Assembly: GCF_009711055.1 (NCBI RefSeq)
Contig: NZ_WMJY01000003.1
Coordinates: 315 to 64,314, forward strand
Source of the DNA: Myroides pelagicus
Lineage (GTDB): Bacteria > Bacteroidota > Bacteroidia > Flavobacteriales > Flavobacteriaceae
Reading direction: 5' to 3'
DNA length: 64,000 bases
Part shown: positions 20,792 to 30,034 of the stretch, in pieces
Position numbering within the stretch: position 1 is the stretch's first letter
Layout of the letters: the number at the start of each line of letters is the position of its first letter
The notes under the pieces: generated by a model
Told to the model about the DNA's origin: nothing
Seen by the model: the letters and a program-made list of their open reading frames with translations, nothing else
Database searches by the model: none
Program-made: the position numbers and the translations under genes

Positions 20792-21097
20792 TCACACTTT
20801 GATCTCAACTTCAACTCCACTTGGTAACTCTAATTTCATTAAAGCATCAATCGTTTTTGAAGATGATGAATAAATATCTAACAATCTTTTGTATGAACTT
20901 AATTCAAACTGCTCTCTAGCTTTTTTGTTCACGTGAGGAGAACGAAGAACAGTAAAGATTTTTTTATGTGTTGGTAATGGAATTGGCCCAGTAACAACAG
21001 CACCTGTACTTTTTACAGTTTTTACGATTTTCTCTGCTGATTTATCAACCAACATATGATCGTAAGATTTTAATTTTATTCTGATTTTTTGACTCAT
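20792..21097 (-). CDS. rpsJ: 30S ribosomal protein S10
   Basis: A 101-residue 30S head protein that also serves as the NusE transcription factor in antitermination. [29 protein letters not shown] and the [15 protein letters not shown] segment are diagnostic. It follows fusA by 12 nt, so the S10 block is continuous with the str block. Confidence 0.97.
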   Translation of the reverse strand: MSQKIRIKLKSYDHMLVDKSAEKIVKTVKSTGAVVTGPIPLPTHKKIFTVLRSPHVNKKAREQFELSSYKRLLDIYSSSSKTIDALMKLELPSGVEVEIKV

Positions 21098-21109
21098 TTT
21101 TCTCTAAGA

Positions 21110-23245
21110 TTAAGCGTTTCCTTTTGCTTTAGCGATTACATCCTCTGAAATGTTTGATGGAGTTTCAGAGTAGTGAGAGAACTCCATTGTAGAAGTTGCT
21201 CTACCCGATGATAATGTTCTTAACGTAGTTACATAACCGAACATTTCTGATAAAGGTACAGAAGCTTTAACAACTTTAGATCCAGCTCTATCATCCATAC
21301 TGTTGATTTGTCCACGACGACGGTTCAAATCTCCAACGATATCACCCATGTTTTCTTCAGGAGTTAATACCTCTAACTTCATGATTGGCTCAAGGATTAC
21401 AGCTCCTGCTGCCTTAGCCACTGCCTTATACCCCATCTTAGCTGCTAATTCGAATGATAATGCATCCGAGTCAACCGCGTGATATGAACCATCTGTTAAA
21501 GTAACCTTCATTGCATCCATTTCGAATCCAGCCAAAGGCCCTTGCTTCATTGCTTCTCTAAATCCTTTCTCTACTGCAGGAATATATTCTTTAGGAACGT
21601 TACCACCTTTAACTTCGTTAACGAATTGTAACCCTACGAATGGCTTACCATCAACTTCGTCAGCTGGTCCAATTGTAAATACAATATCCGCAAACTTACC
21701 ACGTCCACCTGATTGCTTTTTATAAGCTTCTCTGTGATTAGCAGTACGCGTAAGCGCCTCTTTGTACTCAACTTGTGGCTCACCTTGATTAACCTCTACT
21801 TTAAACTCACGTTTCATACGATCGATAAGTACGTCTAAGTGAAGCTCACCCATTCCAGAGATTACTGTTTGTCCAGACGCTTGGTCAGTTTTCACTGTAA
21901 ATGTTGGATCCTCTTCAGCCAATTTAGCCAAAGCAACACCCATCTTATCCATATCCGCTTTTGTTTTTGGCTCAATAGCGATACCAATTACAGGATCTGG
22001 GAATATCATACTTTCAAGTACGATAGGATTTTTCTCATCACATAGAGTATCTCCAGTTTTGATATCTTTAAACCCTACAGCTGCACCGATATCTCCAGCC
22101 TCAATATATTCTACTGCATTTTGCTTGTTAGCGTGCATTTGGTAAATACGAGAGATACGCTCTTTGTTTCCTGAACGAGTATTCAACACATAAGAACCTG
22201 CATCTAAGTGCCCTGAATAAGCTCTAAAGAATGCTAAACGACCTACATAAGGATCAGTAGCAATTTTAAATGCTAAAGCAGCGAACGGCTCAGTTACAGA
22301 AGGTTTACGTACAATCGGTTCTTCAGTATCTGGATCTGTACCTTCGATAGCTTCCTTATCCATTGGAGAAGGCAAATAACGACATACAGCATCTAACATA
22401 AACTGAACCCCTTTATTTTTGAACGATGATCCACAAGTCATTGGGATAATACTCATATCAAGAGTAGCTGCACGTAAAGCCGTGTGTACTTCCTCTTCAG
22501 TGATTGAGTTTTCATCTTCCATATATTTCTCTAAAAGATTCTCATCGTAAGCTGCAATTTCCTCAATTAATTGACCTCTATATTGTTTAACATCATCAGC
22601 CATTTCAGCTGGGATATCAACAATATCAAATGTAGAACCATGATTCTCATCATGCCATACGATTGCGCGGTTTTTCACTAAGTCAACGATTCCTCTGAAA
22701 TCAGCCTCATCACCAATTGGTAAAACGATTGGCACAGCGTTAGATTTCAACATATCCTTAACTTGTTGACAAACTGCTAAGAAGTTAGCTCCTTGACGGT
22801 CCATTTTATTAACAAACCCCATACGTGGAACTTTATAGTTATCAGCTAATCTCCAGTTAGTTTCTGATTGAGGCTCAACACCATCAACAGCACTAAATAA
22901 GAACACTAATCCATCTAATACACGTAAAGAACGGTTAACCTCTACCGTAAAGTCAACGTGTCCCGGAGTATCAATAATATTGAAGTGGTACTCCATAGAC
23001 TCAGGTAACTTCGCTCCTTGGTTTGTTGGGAAATTCCAAGTACAAGTAGTAGCTGCCGATGTAATAGTAATACCTCTTTCAGCCTCTTGCTCCATCCAGT
23101 CCATAGTAGAAGACCCTTCGTGAGTTTCTCCCATTTTATGGTTTTTACCTGTATAGAACAAAATACGCTCTGTAGTTGTTGTCTTACCAGCATCGATGTG
23201 AGCAGCGATACCAATGTTTCTTGTATATTTTAAATCTCTTGCCAT
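21110..23245 (-). CDS. fusA: Elongation factor G
   Basis: A 711-residue ribosomal translocase GTPase that moves tRNA-mRNA and, with RRF, recycles ribosomes. G1 AHIDAGKT (15-22), switch region [10 protein letters not shown]3 DTPGH (92-96) and G4 NKMD (146-149) are intact, and all five EF-G domains are present by length. It lies between rpsG and rpsJ. EF-Tu is not next to it, unlike the E. coli str operon. Confidence 0.98.
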   Translation of the reverse strand: MARDLKYTRNIGIAAHIDAGKTTTTERILFYTGKNHKMGETHEGSSTMDWMEQEAERGITITSAATTCTWNFPTNQGAKLPESMEYHFNIIDTPGHVDFTVEVNRSLRVLDGLVFLFSAVDGVEPQSETNWRLADNYKVPRMGFVNKMDRQGANFLAVCQQVKDMLKSNAVPIVLPIGDEADFRGIVDLVKNRAIVWHDENHGSTFDIVDIPAEMADDVKQYRGQLIEEIAAYDENLLEKYMEDENSITEEEVHTALRAATLDMSIIPMTCGSSFKNKGVQFMLDAVCRYLPSPMDKEAIEGTDPDTEEPIVRKPSVTEPFAALAFKIATDPYVGRLAFFRAYSGHLDAGSYVLNTRSGNKERISRIYQMHANKQNAVEYIEAGDIGAAVGFKDIKTGDTLCDEKNPIVLESMIFPDPVIGIAIEPKTKADMDKMGVALAKLAEEDPTFTVKTDQASGQTVISGMGELHLDVLIDRMKREFKVEVNQGEPQVEYKEALTRTANHREAYKKQSGGRGKFADIVFTIGPADEVDGKPFVGLQFVNEVKGGNVPKEYIPAVEKGFREAMKQGPLAGFEMDAMKVTLTDGSYHAVDSDALSFELAAKMGYKAVAKAAGAVILEPIMKLEVLTPEENMGDIVGDLNRRRGQINSMDDRAGSKVVKASVPLSEMFGYVTTLRTLSSGRATSTMEFSHYSETPSNISEDVIAKAKGNA

Positions 23246-23266
23246 TGTATATAGTTTCTGTATGGA

Positions 23267-23743
23267 TTAAAATCTAAAGTGAGAGAATGCTTTATTAGCT
23301 TCAGCCATCTTATGAGTATCCATTCTCTTTTTAACAGCAGCTCCTTCTTCTTTAGCAGCAGCTAAGATTTCAGACGCTAATTTTCCAGCCATAGATTTCT
23401 CATTTCTTTTTCTCGCATACAAAATCATCCATTTCATCGCCATAGAAATCTTTCTATCCGGACGAATTTGCATTGGAATTTGGAAAGTTGCCCCTCCAAC
23501 ACGACGAGAACGCACTTCTACGTGAGGCATAACGTTAGTTAATGCATCTTTCCAAACTTCCAAAGAAGTTTTCTCCTCATCTTGTTTTTTCTCTTCTACG
23601 ATTGCTAACGCATCATAGAACACTTTAAAAGCCGTAGACTTTTTACCATCCCACATTAAGTTATTCACAAAACGCGTAACTAATTGATCATTAAATTTCG
23701 GATCCGGTAAAAGAGGTCTCTTTTTAGCCTGTCTTTTTCTCAT
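23267..23743 (-). CDS. rpsG: 30S ribosomal protein S7
   Basis: A 158-residue primary assembly protein of the 30S head that contacts E-site t[22 protein letters not shown] at the start and the [19 protein letters not shown] block are family hallmarks. It lies between rpsL (26-nt gap) and fusA. Confidence 0.97.
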   Translation of the reverse strand: MRKRQAKKRPLLPDPKFNDQLVTRFVNNLMWDGKKSTAFKVFYDALAIVEEKKQDEEKTSLEVWKDALTNVMPHVEVRSRRVGGATFQIPMQIRPDRKISMAMKWMILYARKRNEKSMAGKLASEILAAAKEEGAAVKKRMDTHKMAEANKAFSHFRF

Positions 23744-23769
23744 GTCTTCCTTCTTAAACGTTTATACGA

Positions 23770-24150
23770 TTACTTTTTGTCTTTAGGGCGTTTAGCTCCA
23801 TATTTAGATCTTCTTTGAGTTCTACCGTTTACTCCGGCAGTATCCAAAGCTCCACGTACAATGTGGTATCTAACACCTGGCAAATCTTTTACCCTTCCAC
23901 CTCTAACTAATACTATCGAGTGCTCTTGTAAATTGTGTCCTTCTCCTGGGATGTAAGCGTTTACTTCATTACCATTTGTTAAACGTACCCTTGCAACTTT
24001 ACGCATTGCAGAGTTTGGTTTTTTAGGTGTAGTAGTATAAACACGCGTACAAACTCCTCTTCTTTGAGGACAAGAATCCAAAGCAACCGATTTACTCTTC
24101 TTAGTCAATTGGGTTCTCCCTGTTCTTACTAATTGTTGAATTGTTGGCAT
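23770..24150 (-). CDS. rpsL: 30S ribosomal protein S12
   Basis: A 126-residue decoding-site protein. [11 protein letters not shown] at the start fits the family. The frame is open upstream to 24234, but the promoter at 24205-24235 lies in that stretch, which fixes the start at 24150. The residues where streptomycin resistance changes occur are wild type: Lys43/Lys44 in TTPKKPNS and Lys88 in GGRVKDLPG. It is the first gene of the str-S10-spc-alpha transcript. Confidence 0.97.
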   Translation of the reverse strand: MPTIQQLVRTGRTQLTKKSKSVALDSCPQRRGVCTRVYTTTPKKPNSAMRKVARVRLTNGNEVNAYIPGEGHNLQEHSIVLVRGGRVKDLPGVRYHIVRGALDTAGVNGRTQRRSKYGAKRPKDKK

Positions 24151-24204
24151 AATGTTTATTAATAATTTCCAAAAATATATTTTCCCGCACACTTTACGGG
24201 GTTG

Positions 24205-24235
24205 CAAATGTATAAACTTTTTTGAATTATTCAAA
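24205..24235 (-). promoter_or_regulatory. Two-box promoter of the ribosomal supercluster
   Basis: The minus strand carries TTTG (24235-24232), a 19-nt spacer and TACATTTG (24212-24205), the full Bacteroidota -33/-7 pattern with consensus spacing. Transcription would begin near 24198, leaving about 48 nt of leader before rpsL. This is the best promoter in the window. Confidence 0.8.
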
Positions 24236-25265
24236 GTCTCAACATATTAATTTTCAATCATATTAAACTTTTTTCATACTCAACCTATTCTCACCTACTA
24301 TTGCACCAGCAAAAAACATCTATCCCATAAAAGCATTCGAATCAAACAATTACAAACATCTATATTTTTTTTTCAAACAATACCTCTTATAAACAACAAG
24401 CAAAATAGTCGTAACTCAGCTAAAGTTATCAAAGCCCTACACATTACGCTAAATCACCCACACACCTATTCTATTAAATCACATTTTTAAAACTTTACCA
24501 TCCCCCATACTGTATATCTAATAAACACTCAATATAGACTACAAACTAAAAAAGTTACTTACGAATTTGCTAATACACCTAAAAACGATTATTACTCCTC
24601 AACATTCCTAAAATCATCATCAACCAATAAGCTTCCCTATTAAAACAACATCAATAAACAACATTAATTCATAATGCTCTACTAAACAAAATACACCTAT
24701 AAATTTCATATCTTTGCATCGTAACAACACGTCAACTGATATTTAGAGTACTAAGAGATATACTATTCAAAGCCCCCTTGGTTACGCTGCAAAAACACCA
24801 TTCCACAAGGTGCTTTATTTTTCTCATTTTATCATTTGTTTTTTTCTTTAAAACCTTAAAACCCACAGTCATCCTCAGTATTTATAAGCCTTTCCCAAGA
24901 CTTCTTCGAATCGTATTCGGAAAAAACCCTAGTTGTAGGCACTTCTACCGAAGACGTCTCGAACAAGACTCGAAAAAGCATGCTTAAGCCTTAAATCCAT
25001 TAAGCTAAGACACATTTCAGTAAGTTATAATCTACTTTTTCAACTATCCCTATAGCACATTTTAAGAACAGTAAAAAACAATCTCCAGTTGATCAAATAC
25101 CTACAATTAACTTAGATAAAACATTAATTGAAAAAACACAGCATAACGACAACCTTTTACTTCAAAAGGAAAGCGAGTCAATTACTAATGATGGAAAAAT
25201 AAAAATACAATTAATATGTATACAAGTTCAAAGACTCTCCTTTCCAATTACCCAGTATTTTATAT
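24236..25265. other. Gene-poor AT-rich gap of about 1 kb
   Basis: No convincing gene on either strand. A plus-strand TATCTTTG box lies at 24709-24716 and a weak hairpin with T-rich tail near 24792-24823. Two open stretches (24778-24987, which would need a non-ATG start, and about 25031-25347, which has no start codon) have partly protein-like composition but match nothing I recognise. They could be decayed gene remains. Confidence 0.4.
24709..24716 (+). promoter_or_regulatory. Orphan -7 box
   Basis: TATCTTTG on the plus strand, about 560 nt before rlmB with no gene directly behind it. It may drive a short untranslated RNA or be a chance match in AT-rich DNA. Confidence 0.3.
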
Positions 25266-25273
25266 TACATTTG
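25266..25273 (+). promoter_or_regulatory. -7 box directly before rlmB (leaderless geometry)
   Basis: TACATTTG followed by only four bases and then the rlmB ATG. Transcription starting the usual few bases past this box would begin at or next to the start codon, so the mRNA is probably leaderless. Confidence 0.55.
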
Positions 25274-25277
25274 CATC

Positions 25278-26012
25278 ATGGAACAGGACAATCAAATATT
25301 TGGTATTCGTGCTATTATCGAAGCCATAGAGGCAGGGAAAGACATTGATAAAGTGTTTATTCAAAAAGAAGCTAATGGAGAGTTAATGAATGAATTAACA
25401 AAAACACTAAAAAAGAATAATGTTAATTTTTCATATGTCCCCATTGAAAAATTAAATAGACTGACAAAAAAGAATCACCAAGGTGCAATAGCTACCATTG
25501 CTCCGATTTCTTTTGTATCGATGGAAACGTTAGTTGAAGATGTTCTAGCAAAAAAAGAAAAACCTTTATTTGTAATTCTAGATCAACTATCTGATGCGCG
25601 TAATTTTGGTGCAATTATTCGTACAGCAGTATGCTGTGGTGCAGACGGTATCATCATCTCTAAAAATGGAGCAGCTCCAGTCAATGGAGACACTGTTAAA
25701 ACATCAGCAGGTGCGGTATTTAATATCCCTATTTGCAAAGTAGACCATATTAAAGATGCTGTATTCTACCTACAAGGATCTGGAGTAACAACACTAGGTG
25801 CAACAGAAAAAGCTGAGCAGGAAATCTATGATGTTGATCTAAACGTTCCGATAGCAATCATCATGGGAAGTGAAGATAAGGGGATAAATCCATCTGTATT
25901 AAAAATCATTGATGTAAAAGCTAAATTGCCAATGTTTAGTGTAATTGATTCTCTAAACGTATCTGTTGCTTGTGGTGCATTCTTATACGAAGCAATTCGC
26001 CAAAGAAGATAA
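25278..26012 (+). CDS. rlmB: 23S rRNA (guanosine-2'-O-)-methyltransferase RlmB (SpoU family)
   Basis: A 244-residue SPOUT-class (trefoil-knot) methyltransferase expected to methylate the 2'-OH of a conserved 23S rRNA guanosine. The N-terminal substrate-binding domain (FGIRAIIEAI, to about 75) is followed by the catalytic domain with motif 1 LDQLSDARNFGAIIRTA, motif 2 IIMGSEDKGI and motif 3 DSLNVSVACGAFLYE. Start MEQDNQIFG matches related proteins. A promoter box lies 4 nt upstream, and a kinase-like gene follows 6 nt after the stop. Confidence 0.92.
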   Translation: MEQDNQIFGIRAIIEAIEAGKDIDKVFIQKEANGELMNELTKTLKKNNVNFSYVPIEKLNRLTKKNHQGAIATIAPISFVSMETLVEDVLAKKEKPLFVILDQLSDARNFGAIIRTAVCCGADGIIISKNGAAPVNGDTVKTSAGAVFNIPICKVDHIKDAVFYLQGSGVTTLGATEKAEQEIYDVDLNVPIAIIMGSEDKGINPSVLKIIDVKAKLPMFSVIDSLNVSVACGAFLYEAIRQRR

Positions 26013-26018
26013 AACAAC

Positions 26019-27068
26019 ATGAAAAAAGACATTAAAAAACAACTAAAAAAGCCAAGTTATCCCGTATCAAAGCATCTGGAAAAATACCTTGATAAATATA
26101 AACGTACTACTAAAATCAGTATTCTGTACGAGGACTTGTTGCGTTTTAGTGGTTACATTAGTGTTGAAGATAAAAATGGCAATGATACACTTTGGTTAAG
26201 AGTCTATTATCCCGAGCATGAATACAAAGAAATTGAGGCAAGTCTTACCAAAATATACACCTTACTGCATTCAGATGGTGACGTAGAGACCTTACAGCAC
26301 TTAACAGTAGATTCGATTGACTTTTGCTCCTTTGGTAACTCACAACCATTCCGCATCAAAGTAAGAAACAAGCTAAATGACATCTATACTAATTTCTATA
26401 TCAAACGCGCAGATGCTTCCCGCATCTATGGTTTAGAATTAGAAGAAATGTTATCCCCTTATTCTATGAACTATCTTGTGCACCAAGATACTTTAATAGA
26501 AGAACATATTATGGGGATTCCTGGCGATGTATTCATCAATGAACATTTAGAACAATGCAACGCTCTAGAACAAGCACAAATTGCAAAAGAGTATGTAAAG
26601 TTTAATGAGCGTTGTCTGATCGGTTTATTAGGTGATATGAGGGCATATAATTATGTCATTATTCCTACGCATGATTTTGACCATGTGGTCTATCGTATAC
26701 GACCTATTGATTTTGATCAACAATGCTATGAAGGTAGCCTTAAGTTTTATCTACCTCAATTCTTCAAAGAAAACAATAAAATTGTCCAATTAGTCTTAGG
26801 GAAATTTAAAGACACAACTATTGAACAATATCGAAAAGAAATACGTTCGGTTTTGGTCAGAAGGGTATTGAGTAATAAAGAAAGACTAGAAGACCTTTTA
26901 GAGGTAATGAAAAATGATCATATCGCTCCACGAGAACACGTAGAACAACTCAAGTTAGAACTATATGACTATGTACACGAAAAAGGTTTCAAATACTGCG
27001 AAAGCATGGGAGACATATTAGATACAGCCATTGCATTTACAGTAAAGAATTATAGAAGCGTCTTTTAA
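26019..27068 (+). CDS. Conserved protein with kinase-fold-like motifs
   Basis: A 349-residue cytoplasmic protein without signal peptide or membrane segment; no firm family name recognised. The middle resembles an aminoglycoside-kinase/protein-kinase-like core: a beta-strand Lys (FYIKR, Lys129), a hinge-like EEHIMGIPG (161-169), GDMRAYNYVI (205-214) in the place of the HxDxxxxN catalytic loop with Asp206 and Asn211, and RPIDFDQ (228-234) in the place of the metal-binding DFG/DFD. A kinase function is inference from these motifs. It is co-transcribed with rlmB (6-nt gap), and its stop codon lies inside a terminator. Confidence 0.6.
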   Translation: MKKDIKKQLKKPSYPVSKHLEKYLDKYKRTTKISILYEDLLRFSGYISVEDKNGNDTLWLRVYYPEHEYKEIEASLTKIYTLLHSDGDVETLQHLTVDSIDFCSFGNSQPFRIKVRNKLNDIYTNFYIKRADASRIYGLELEEMLSPYSMNYLVHQDTLIEEHIMGIPGDVFINEHLEQCNALEQAQIAKEYVKFNERCLIGLLGDMRAYNYVIIPTHDFDHVVYRIRPIDFDQQCYEGSLKFYLPQFFKENNKIVQLVLGKFKDTTIEQYRKEIRSVLVRRVLSNKERLEDLLEVMKNDHIAPREHVEQLKLELYDYVHEKGFKYCESMGDILDTAIAFTVKNYRSVF

Positions 27069-27081
27069 GACGCTTTTTTTT
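27056..27081. terminator. Terminator between convergent genes
   Basis: AAGCGTCTT (27056-27064) pairs with AAGACGCTT (27067-27075), followed by a T-run. It overlaps the stop of the kinase-like gene and touches the end of the convergent rhomboid gene, so it could serve both strands. Confidence 0.85.
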
Positions 27082-27842
27082 CATAACTTTTCCACATACT
27101 TACTCAAATAATCTACAGGAATTACGGGTAAGCCTAAACGATAAGGATTCTTCATCTCATTGGAATTCTCCCTAGGTTTCAAAACAAAATTACCCTGATC
27201 ATCAAAACACTGCATAAACGGATCTAAACGTTCATCGTAATCTGGCCTTTGCCACTCGTATCTATAATATTTTTCAGGAATATCAGGCTCCTCTATCCAT
27301 ACACTCAAAATGAAACCAACAATAAAACCACTTAGATGCCCTTCCCAAGATATCCCCTCTTCTACAGAAGGAAACATATACCATACAGCCCCTCCATAGA
27401 TAACTACCACAACAAATGAAACTGCCATCAATCGATAATAGCGCGTACGCATTCCTTTAAAGAATATAAAACTAATCATCACATAAATCAATCCACTCGC
27501 TCCTATATGATAACTCGTACGTGCAAACAACCATGTAAATAGCCCAGAAAGAAGAATGCCATAGACAATAACCCTACTTGTTTGCTTCTTATAAAAATAT
27601 TGTAGCAATAAAAGCAATACAAAAAGAGCCAAGGAATTGTGATATAAATGTTTTAAATCGCCATGTATGAAAGGACTAAAAAGTACACCTCTCAACCCTA
27701 TCCACGTTCTAGGGTAAATCCCAAACTCATACAACTGCAAATAAAAATAACTCCAGTCAAGCCAATAAACTAGCCAAATGCATAAGACAAAAAACAAAGG
27801 CAACAAGACAATAGATAGCGATAAATGAGGCACTTTCTTCAT
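27081..27842 (-). CDS. Rhomboid-family intramembrane serine protease
   Basis: A 253-residue integral membrane protein with about six transmembrane segments in the first 190 residues. Rhomboid hallmarks are the HGDLKHLYHN segment (60-69), the catalytic Ser116 in GASG and His169 in EGHLSGFIVG. Such enzymes cut transmembrane substrates within the membrane; the target is unknown. A hydrophilic tail of about 65 residues follows the membrane domain. It is convergent with the kinase-like gene and divergent from rarA. Confidence 0.85.
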   Translation of the reverse strand: MKKVPHLSLSIVLLPLFFVLCIWLVYWLDWSYFYLQLYEFGIYPRTWIGLRGVLFSPFIHGDLKHLYHNSLALFVLLLLLQYFYKKQTSRVIVYGILLSGLFTWLFARTSYHIGASGLIYVMISFIFFKGMRTRYYRLMAVSFVVVVIYGGAVWYMFPSVEEGISWEGHLSGFIVGFILSVWIEEPDIPEKYYRYEWQRPDYDERLDPFMQCFDDQGNFVLKPRENSNEMKNPYRLGLPVIPVDYLSKYVEKL

Positions 27843-27951
27843 TAAACTAAAATAACACTTTTAAACTACAATGTACAGCAGTATTCACAAGATATTGACT
27901 GAATTGAATAAAACTCGCTGTAATTGTGGAATAAATTTCCAAAAAGCATTG

Positions 27952-27959
27952 TATTTTTG
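27952..27959 (+). promoter_or_regulatory. -7 box before rarA
   Basis: TATTTTTG, 21 nt before the rarA start. A TTG at 27924-27926 is 25 nt upstream of the box, slightly long for a -33 element. Confidence 0.45.
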
Positions 27960-27980
27960 TTTTGAATAACCAAATGAATT

Positions 27981-29261
27981 ATGATGGATGCACCATTAGC
28001 AGAAAGAGTGAGACCCCACAGATTAGAAGATTATGTCAGTCAAAATCATTTAGTTGGTGAACATGGAATACTAACCAATCAATTAAAGATGGGATTCATA
28101 CCTTCATTAATCTTTTGGGGACCTCCTGGTACAGGAAAGACAACGTTAGCGGAAATCTTAGCTAAACAGAGTGAGCGACCATTCTATGTACTTAGCGCAA
28201 TCAATTCAGGAGTAAAAGATGTTCGTGAAGTAATAGAGAAAGCGAAGAAAAACACTGGTCTTTTTACAACAAAGAATCCTATCCTTTTCATCGATGAGAT
28301 ACATCGATTTAGTAAATCACAACAAGATTCCCTATTAGCAGCTGTAGAAAGAGGATGGGTAACTCTGATAGGAGCAACAACAGAAAACCCAAGCTTTGAA
28401 GTGATACCTGCTTTACTATCCCGATGTCAAGTATATACACTTAATGCCTTCACTAAAGAAGACCTCAAAACCCTACTTAATAGAGCAATAGAACAAGATG
28501 AAATTCTAAGAACTAAAAAAATAACACTTAAAGAAACTGAAGCTCTTTTCAGACTTTCTGGAGGAGATGGGAGAAAACTCCTAAATACTTTTGAACTAAT
28601 TGTCAATGCTACAGGAGGAGACTATATTGAGATAAACAATGAGATGGTATTAAAAATAGTACAACAAAATACTGTCTTATACGACAAAACTGGAGAGCAA
28701 CACTATGATATCATTTCTGCATTTATCAAGTCGATAAGAGGAAGTGACCCGAATGGTGCAGTGTATTGGTTAGCACGAATGATAGAAGGAGGAGAAGATC
28801 TAAAATTTATTGCTAGACGCTTATTAATTCACGCTTCTGAAGATATTGGCCTTGCAAACCCTACTGCATTGATTATGGCAAATAATGTATTTCAAGCAGT
28901 ATCTGTAATAGGATACCCAGAAAGTCGTATCCTATTAAGTCAATGCACAATCTACTTAGCTACATCTCCAAAAAGCAATTCCGCCTACTTAGCAATAGGA
29001 AAAGCACAACAAACTGTCAAGCAAACAGGAGACTTATCCGTACCTCTACATTTGAGAAATGCACCTACTAAACTAATGAAAGAGCTAGGGTACGGTGAAG
29101 AATACAACTATCCTCACGATTTCACAAATAACTTTGTACAACAAGAATATCTTCCTGATGACTTAGTAAATACCGTATTTTATGAACCTGGTCAAAACAA
29201 TCGGGAACAAAGCACTAGAGAGTTCCTGAAAAATCGCTGGGACATTAAATACGAATACTAA
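27981..29261 (+). CDS. rarA: Replication-associated recombination protein A (AAA+ ATPase)
   Basis: A 426-residue AAA+ ATPase of the RarA/MgsA/WRNIP1 family that acts at stalled replication forks with SSB and RecA. Walker A GPPGTGKT (47-54), Walker B FIDEIH (103-108), sensor-1 GATTENPSF and the C-terminal tetramerisation domain (from about 250, with DIGLANPTAL) are present. Two consecutive Met codons occur at 27981 and 27984; either could be used. It ends just before a terminator shared with the convergent HAD gene. Confidence 0.93.
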   Translation: MMDAPLAERVRPHRLEDYVSQNHLVGEHGILTNQLKMGFIPSLIFWGPPGTGKTTLAEILAKQSERPFYVLSAINSGVKDVREVIEKAKKNTGLFTTKNPILFIDEIHRFSKSQQDSLLAAVERGWVTLIGATTENPSFEVIPALLSRCQVYTLNAFTKEDLKTLLNRAIEQDEILRTKKITLKETEALFRLSGGDGRKLLNTFELIVNATGGDYIEINNEMVLKIVQQNTVLYDKTGEQHYDIISAFIKSIRGSDPNGAVYWLARMIEGGEDLKFIARRLLIHASEDIGLANPTALIMANNVFQAVSVIGYPESRILLSQCTIYLATSPKSNSAYLAIGKAQQTVKQTGDLSVPLHLRNAPTKLMKELGYGEEYNYPHDFTNNFVQQEYLPDDLVNTVFYEPGQNNREQSTREFLKNRWDIKYEY

Positions 29262-29274
29262 ACACCTAAACTTA

Positions 29275-29302
29275 AAAAAAACTGCTTTATAGCAGTTTTT
29301 TT
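29275..29302. terminator. Bidirectional terminator between rarA and the HAD gene
   Basis: AAAAAAACTGCT pairs with AGCAGTTTTTTT around a 4-nt loop. A-run and T-run flank both sides, so it can end both convergent transcripts. It overlaps the HAD stop codon. Confidence 0.85.
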
Positions 29303-29982
29303 AATTCTATCAAGTCTGTTATTTGGAAATAATCCTTAGTATTTAATTTCACTTGAGGATTGTAATAAATAGCATCCATTCCAACAGCTAAAGCCCCCTT
29401 TACATCAGCCATCAGGTTGTCACCTATCATTATACTCTGAGCTGCATTAGCATTAGCAGCATTTAAAGCAAAATTAAAGATTTGAGGATTTGGTTTACTA
29501 ACACCAGCTATCTCAGAGTTTGTCACTGTTTTAAAATAAGGTTCAATTCCCGAACGCTTCAATTTTTTGTCTTGTACTTCATTAAACCCATTCGTGATAA
29601 TGTGCAATTGATATTTATCTTGCAAATATTCCAACACTTCCAATACACCGTCAAATAAATGGTTGTGATTAGGCATTTCCTGAAGGTAATTATCTCCCAA
29701 CAACCTAATTTCATATTCATCAGATTGATAACTCAATTGTTCAAATGTGTCACGAATACGACCAATGCGCAGCTCTTCTTTCGAAACTAAGTTTAAACTA
29801 TATTTTTCCCAATAAGCAGCATTAATCGGAACATAAAAATCTAAGAAGGTATCAGGAGCAAATGGCAATTTCAGCCTTTTTATGACTTCGTGAAAAGCTA
29901 ATGCTGAATTGCGCTCAAAATCCCAAAGTGTATGGTCTAAATCAAAAAATACATCTGTCTTATCTCTATATGACAATCTCAT
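29287..29982 (-). CDS. YjjG-type HAD-superfamily pyrimidine nucleotidase
   Basis: A 231-residue haloacid-dehalogenase-fold phosphatase. Motif I is FFDLDHTLWDF with nucleophile Asp14 and Asp16; motif II is IITNG; motif III/IV are the Lys in SKPNP and IGDNLMADV. The FFDLDHTLWDFE form is typical of YjjG, which dephosphorylates non-canonical pyrimidine nucleotides as a house-cleaning enzyme. A helical cap domain lies between motifs I and II. Convergent with rarA. Confidence 0.82.
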   Translation of the reverse strand: MRLSYRDKTDVFFDLDHTLWDFERNSALAFHEVIKRLKLPFAPDTFLDFYVPINAAYWEKYSLNLVSKEELRIGRIRDTFEQLSYQSDEYEIRLLGDNYLQEMPNHNHLFDGVLEVLEYLQDKYQLHIITNGFNEVQDKKLKRSGIEPYFKTVTNSEIAGVSKPNPQIFNFALNAANANAAQSIMIGDNLMADVKGALAVGMDAIYYNPQVKLNTKDYFQITDLIELKKLL

Positions 29983-30034
29983 AATTCTATTATTAAGCTA
30001 CAAAAGTAGTACTATTTAGTAAAAATATAAATCT

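Noticed and set aside
24778..24987. 69-codon plus-strand frame in the 1-kb gap
   Set aside because: It would need a non-ATG start, has no recognisable family and no useful start context. Kept only as a note on possible decay.
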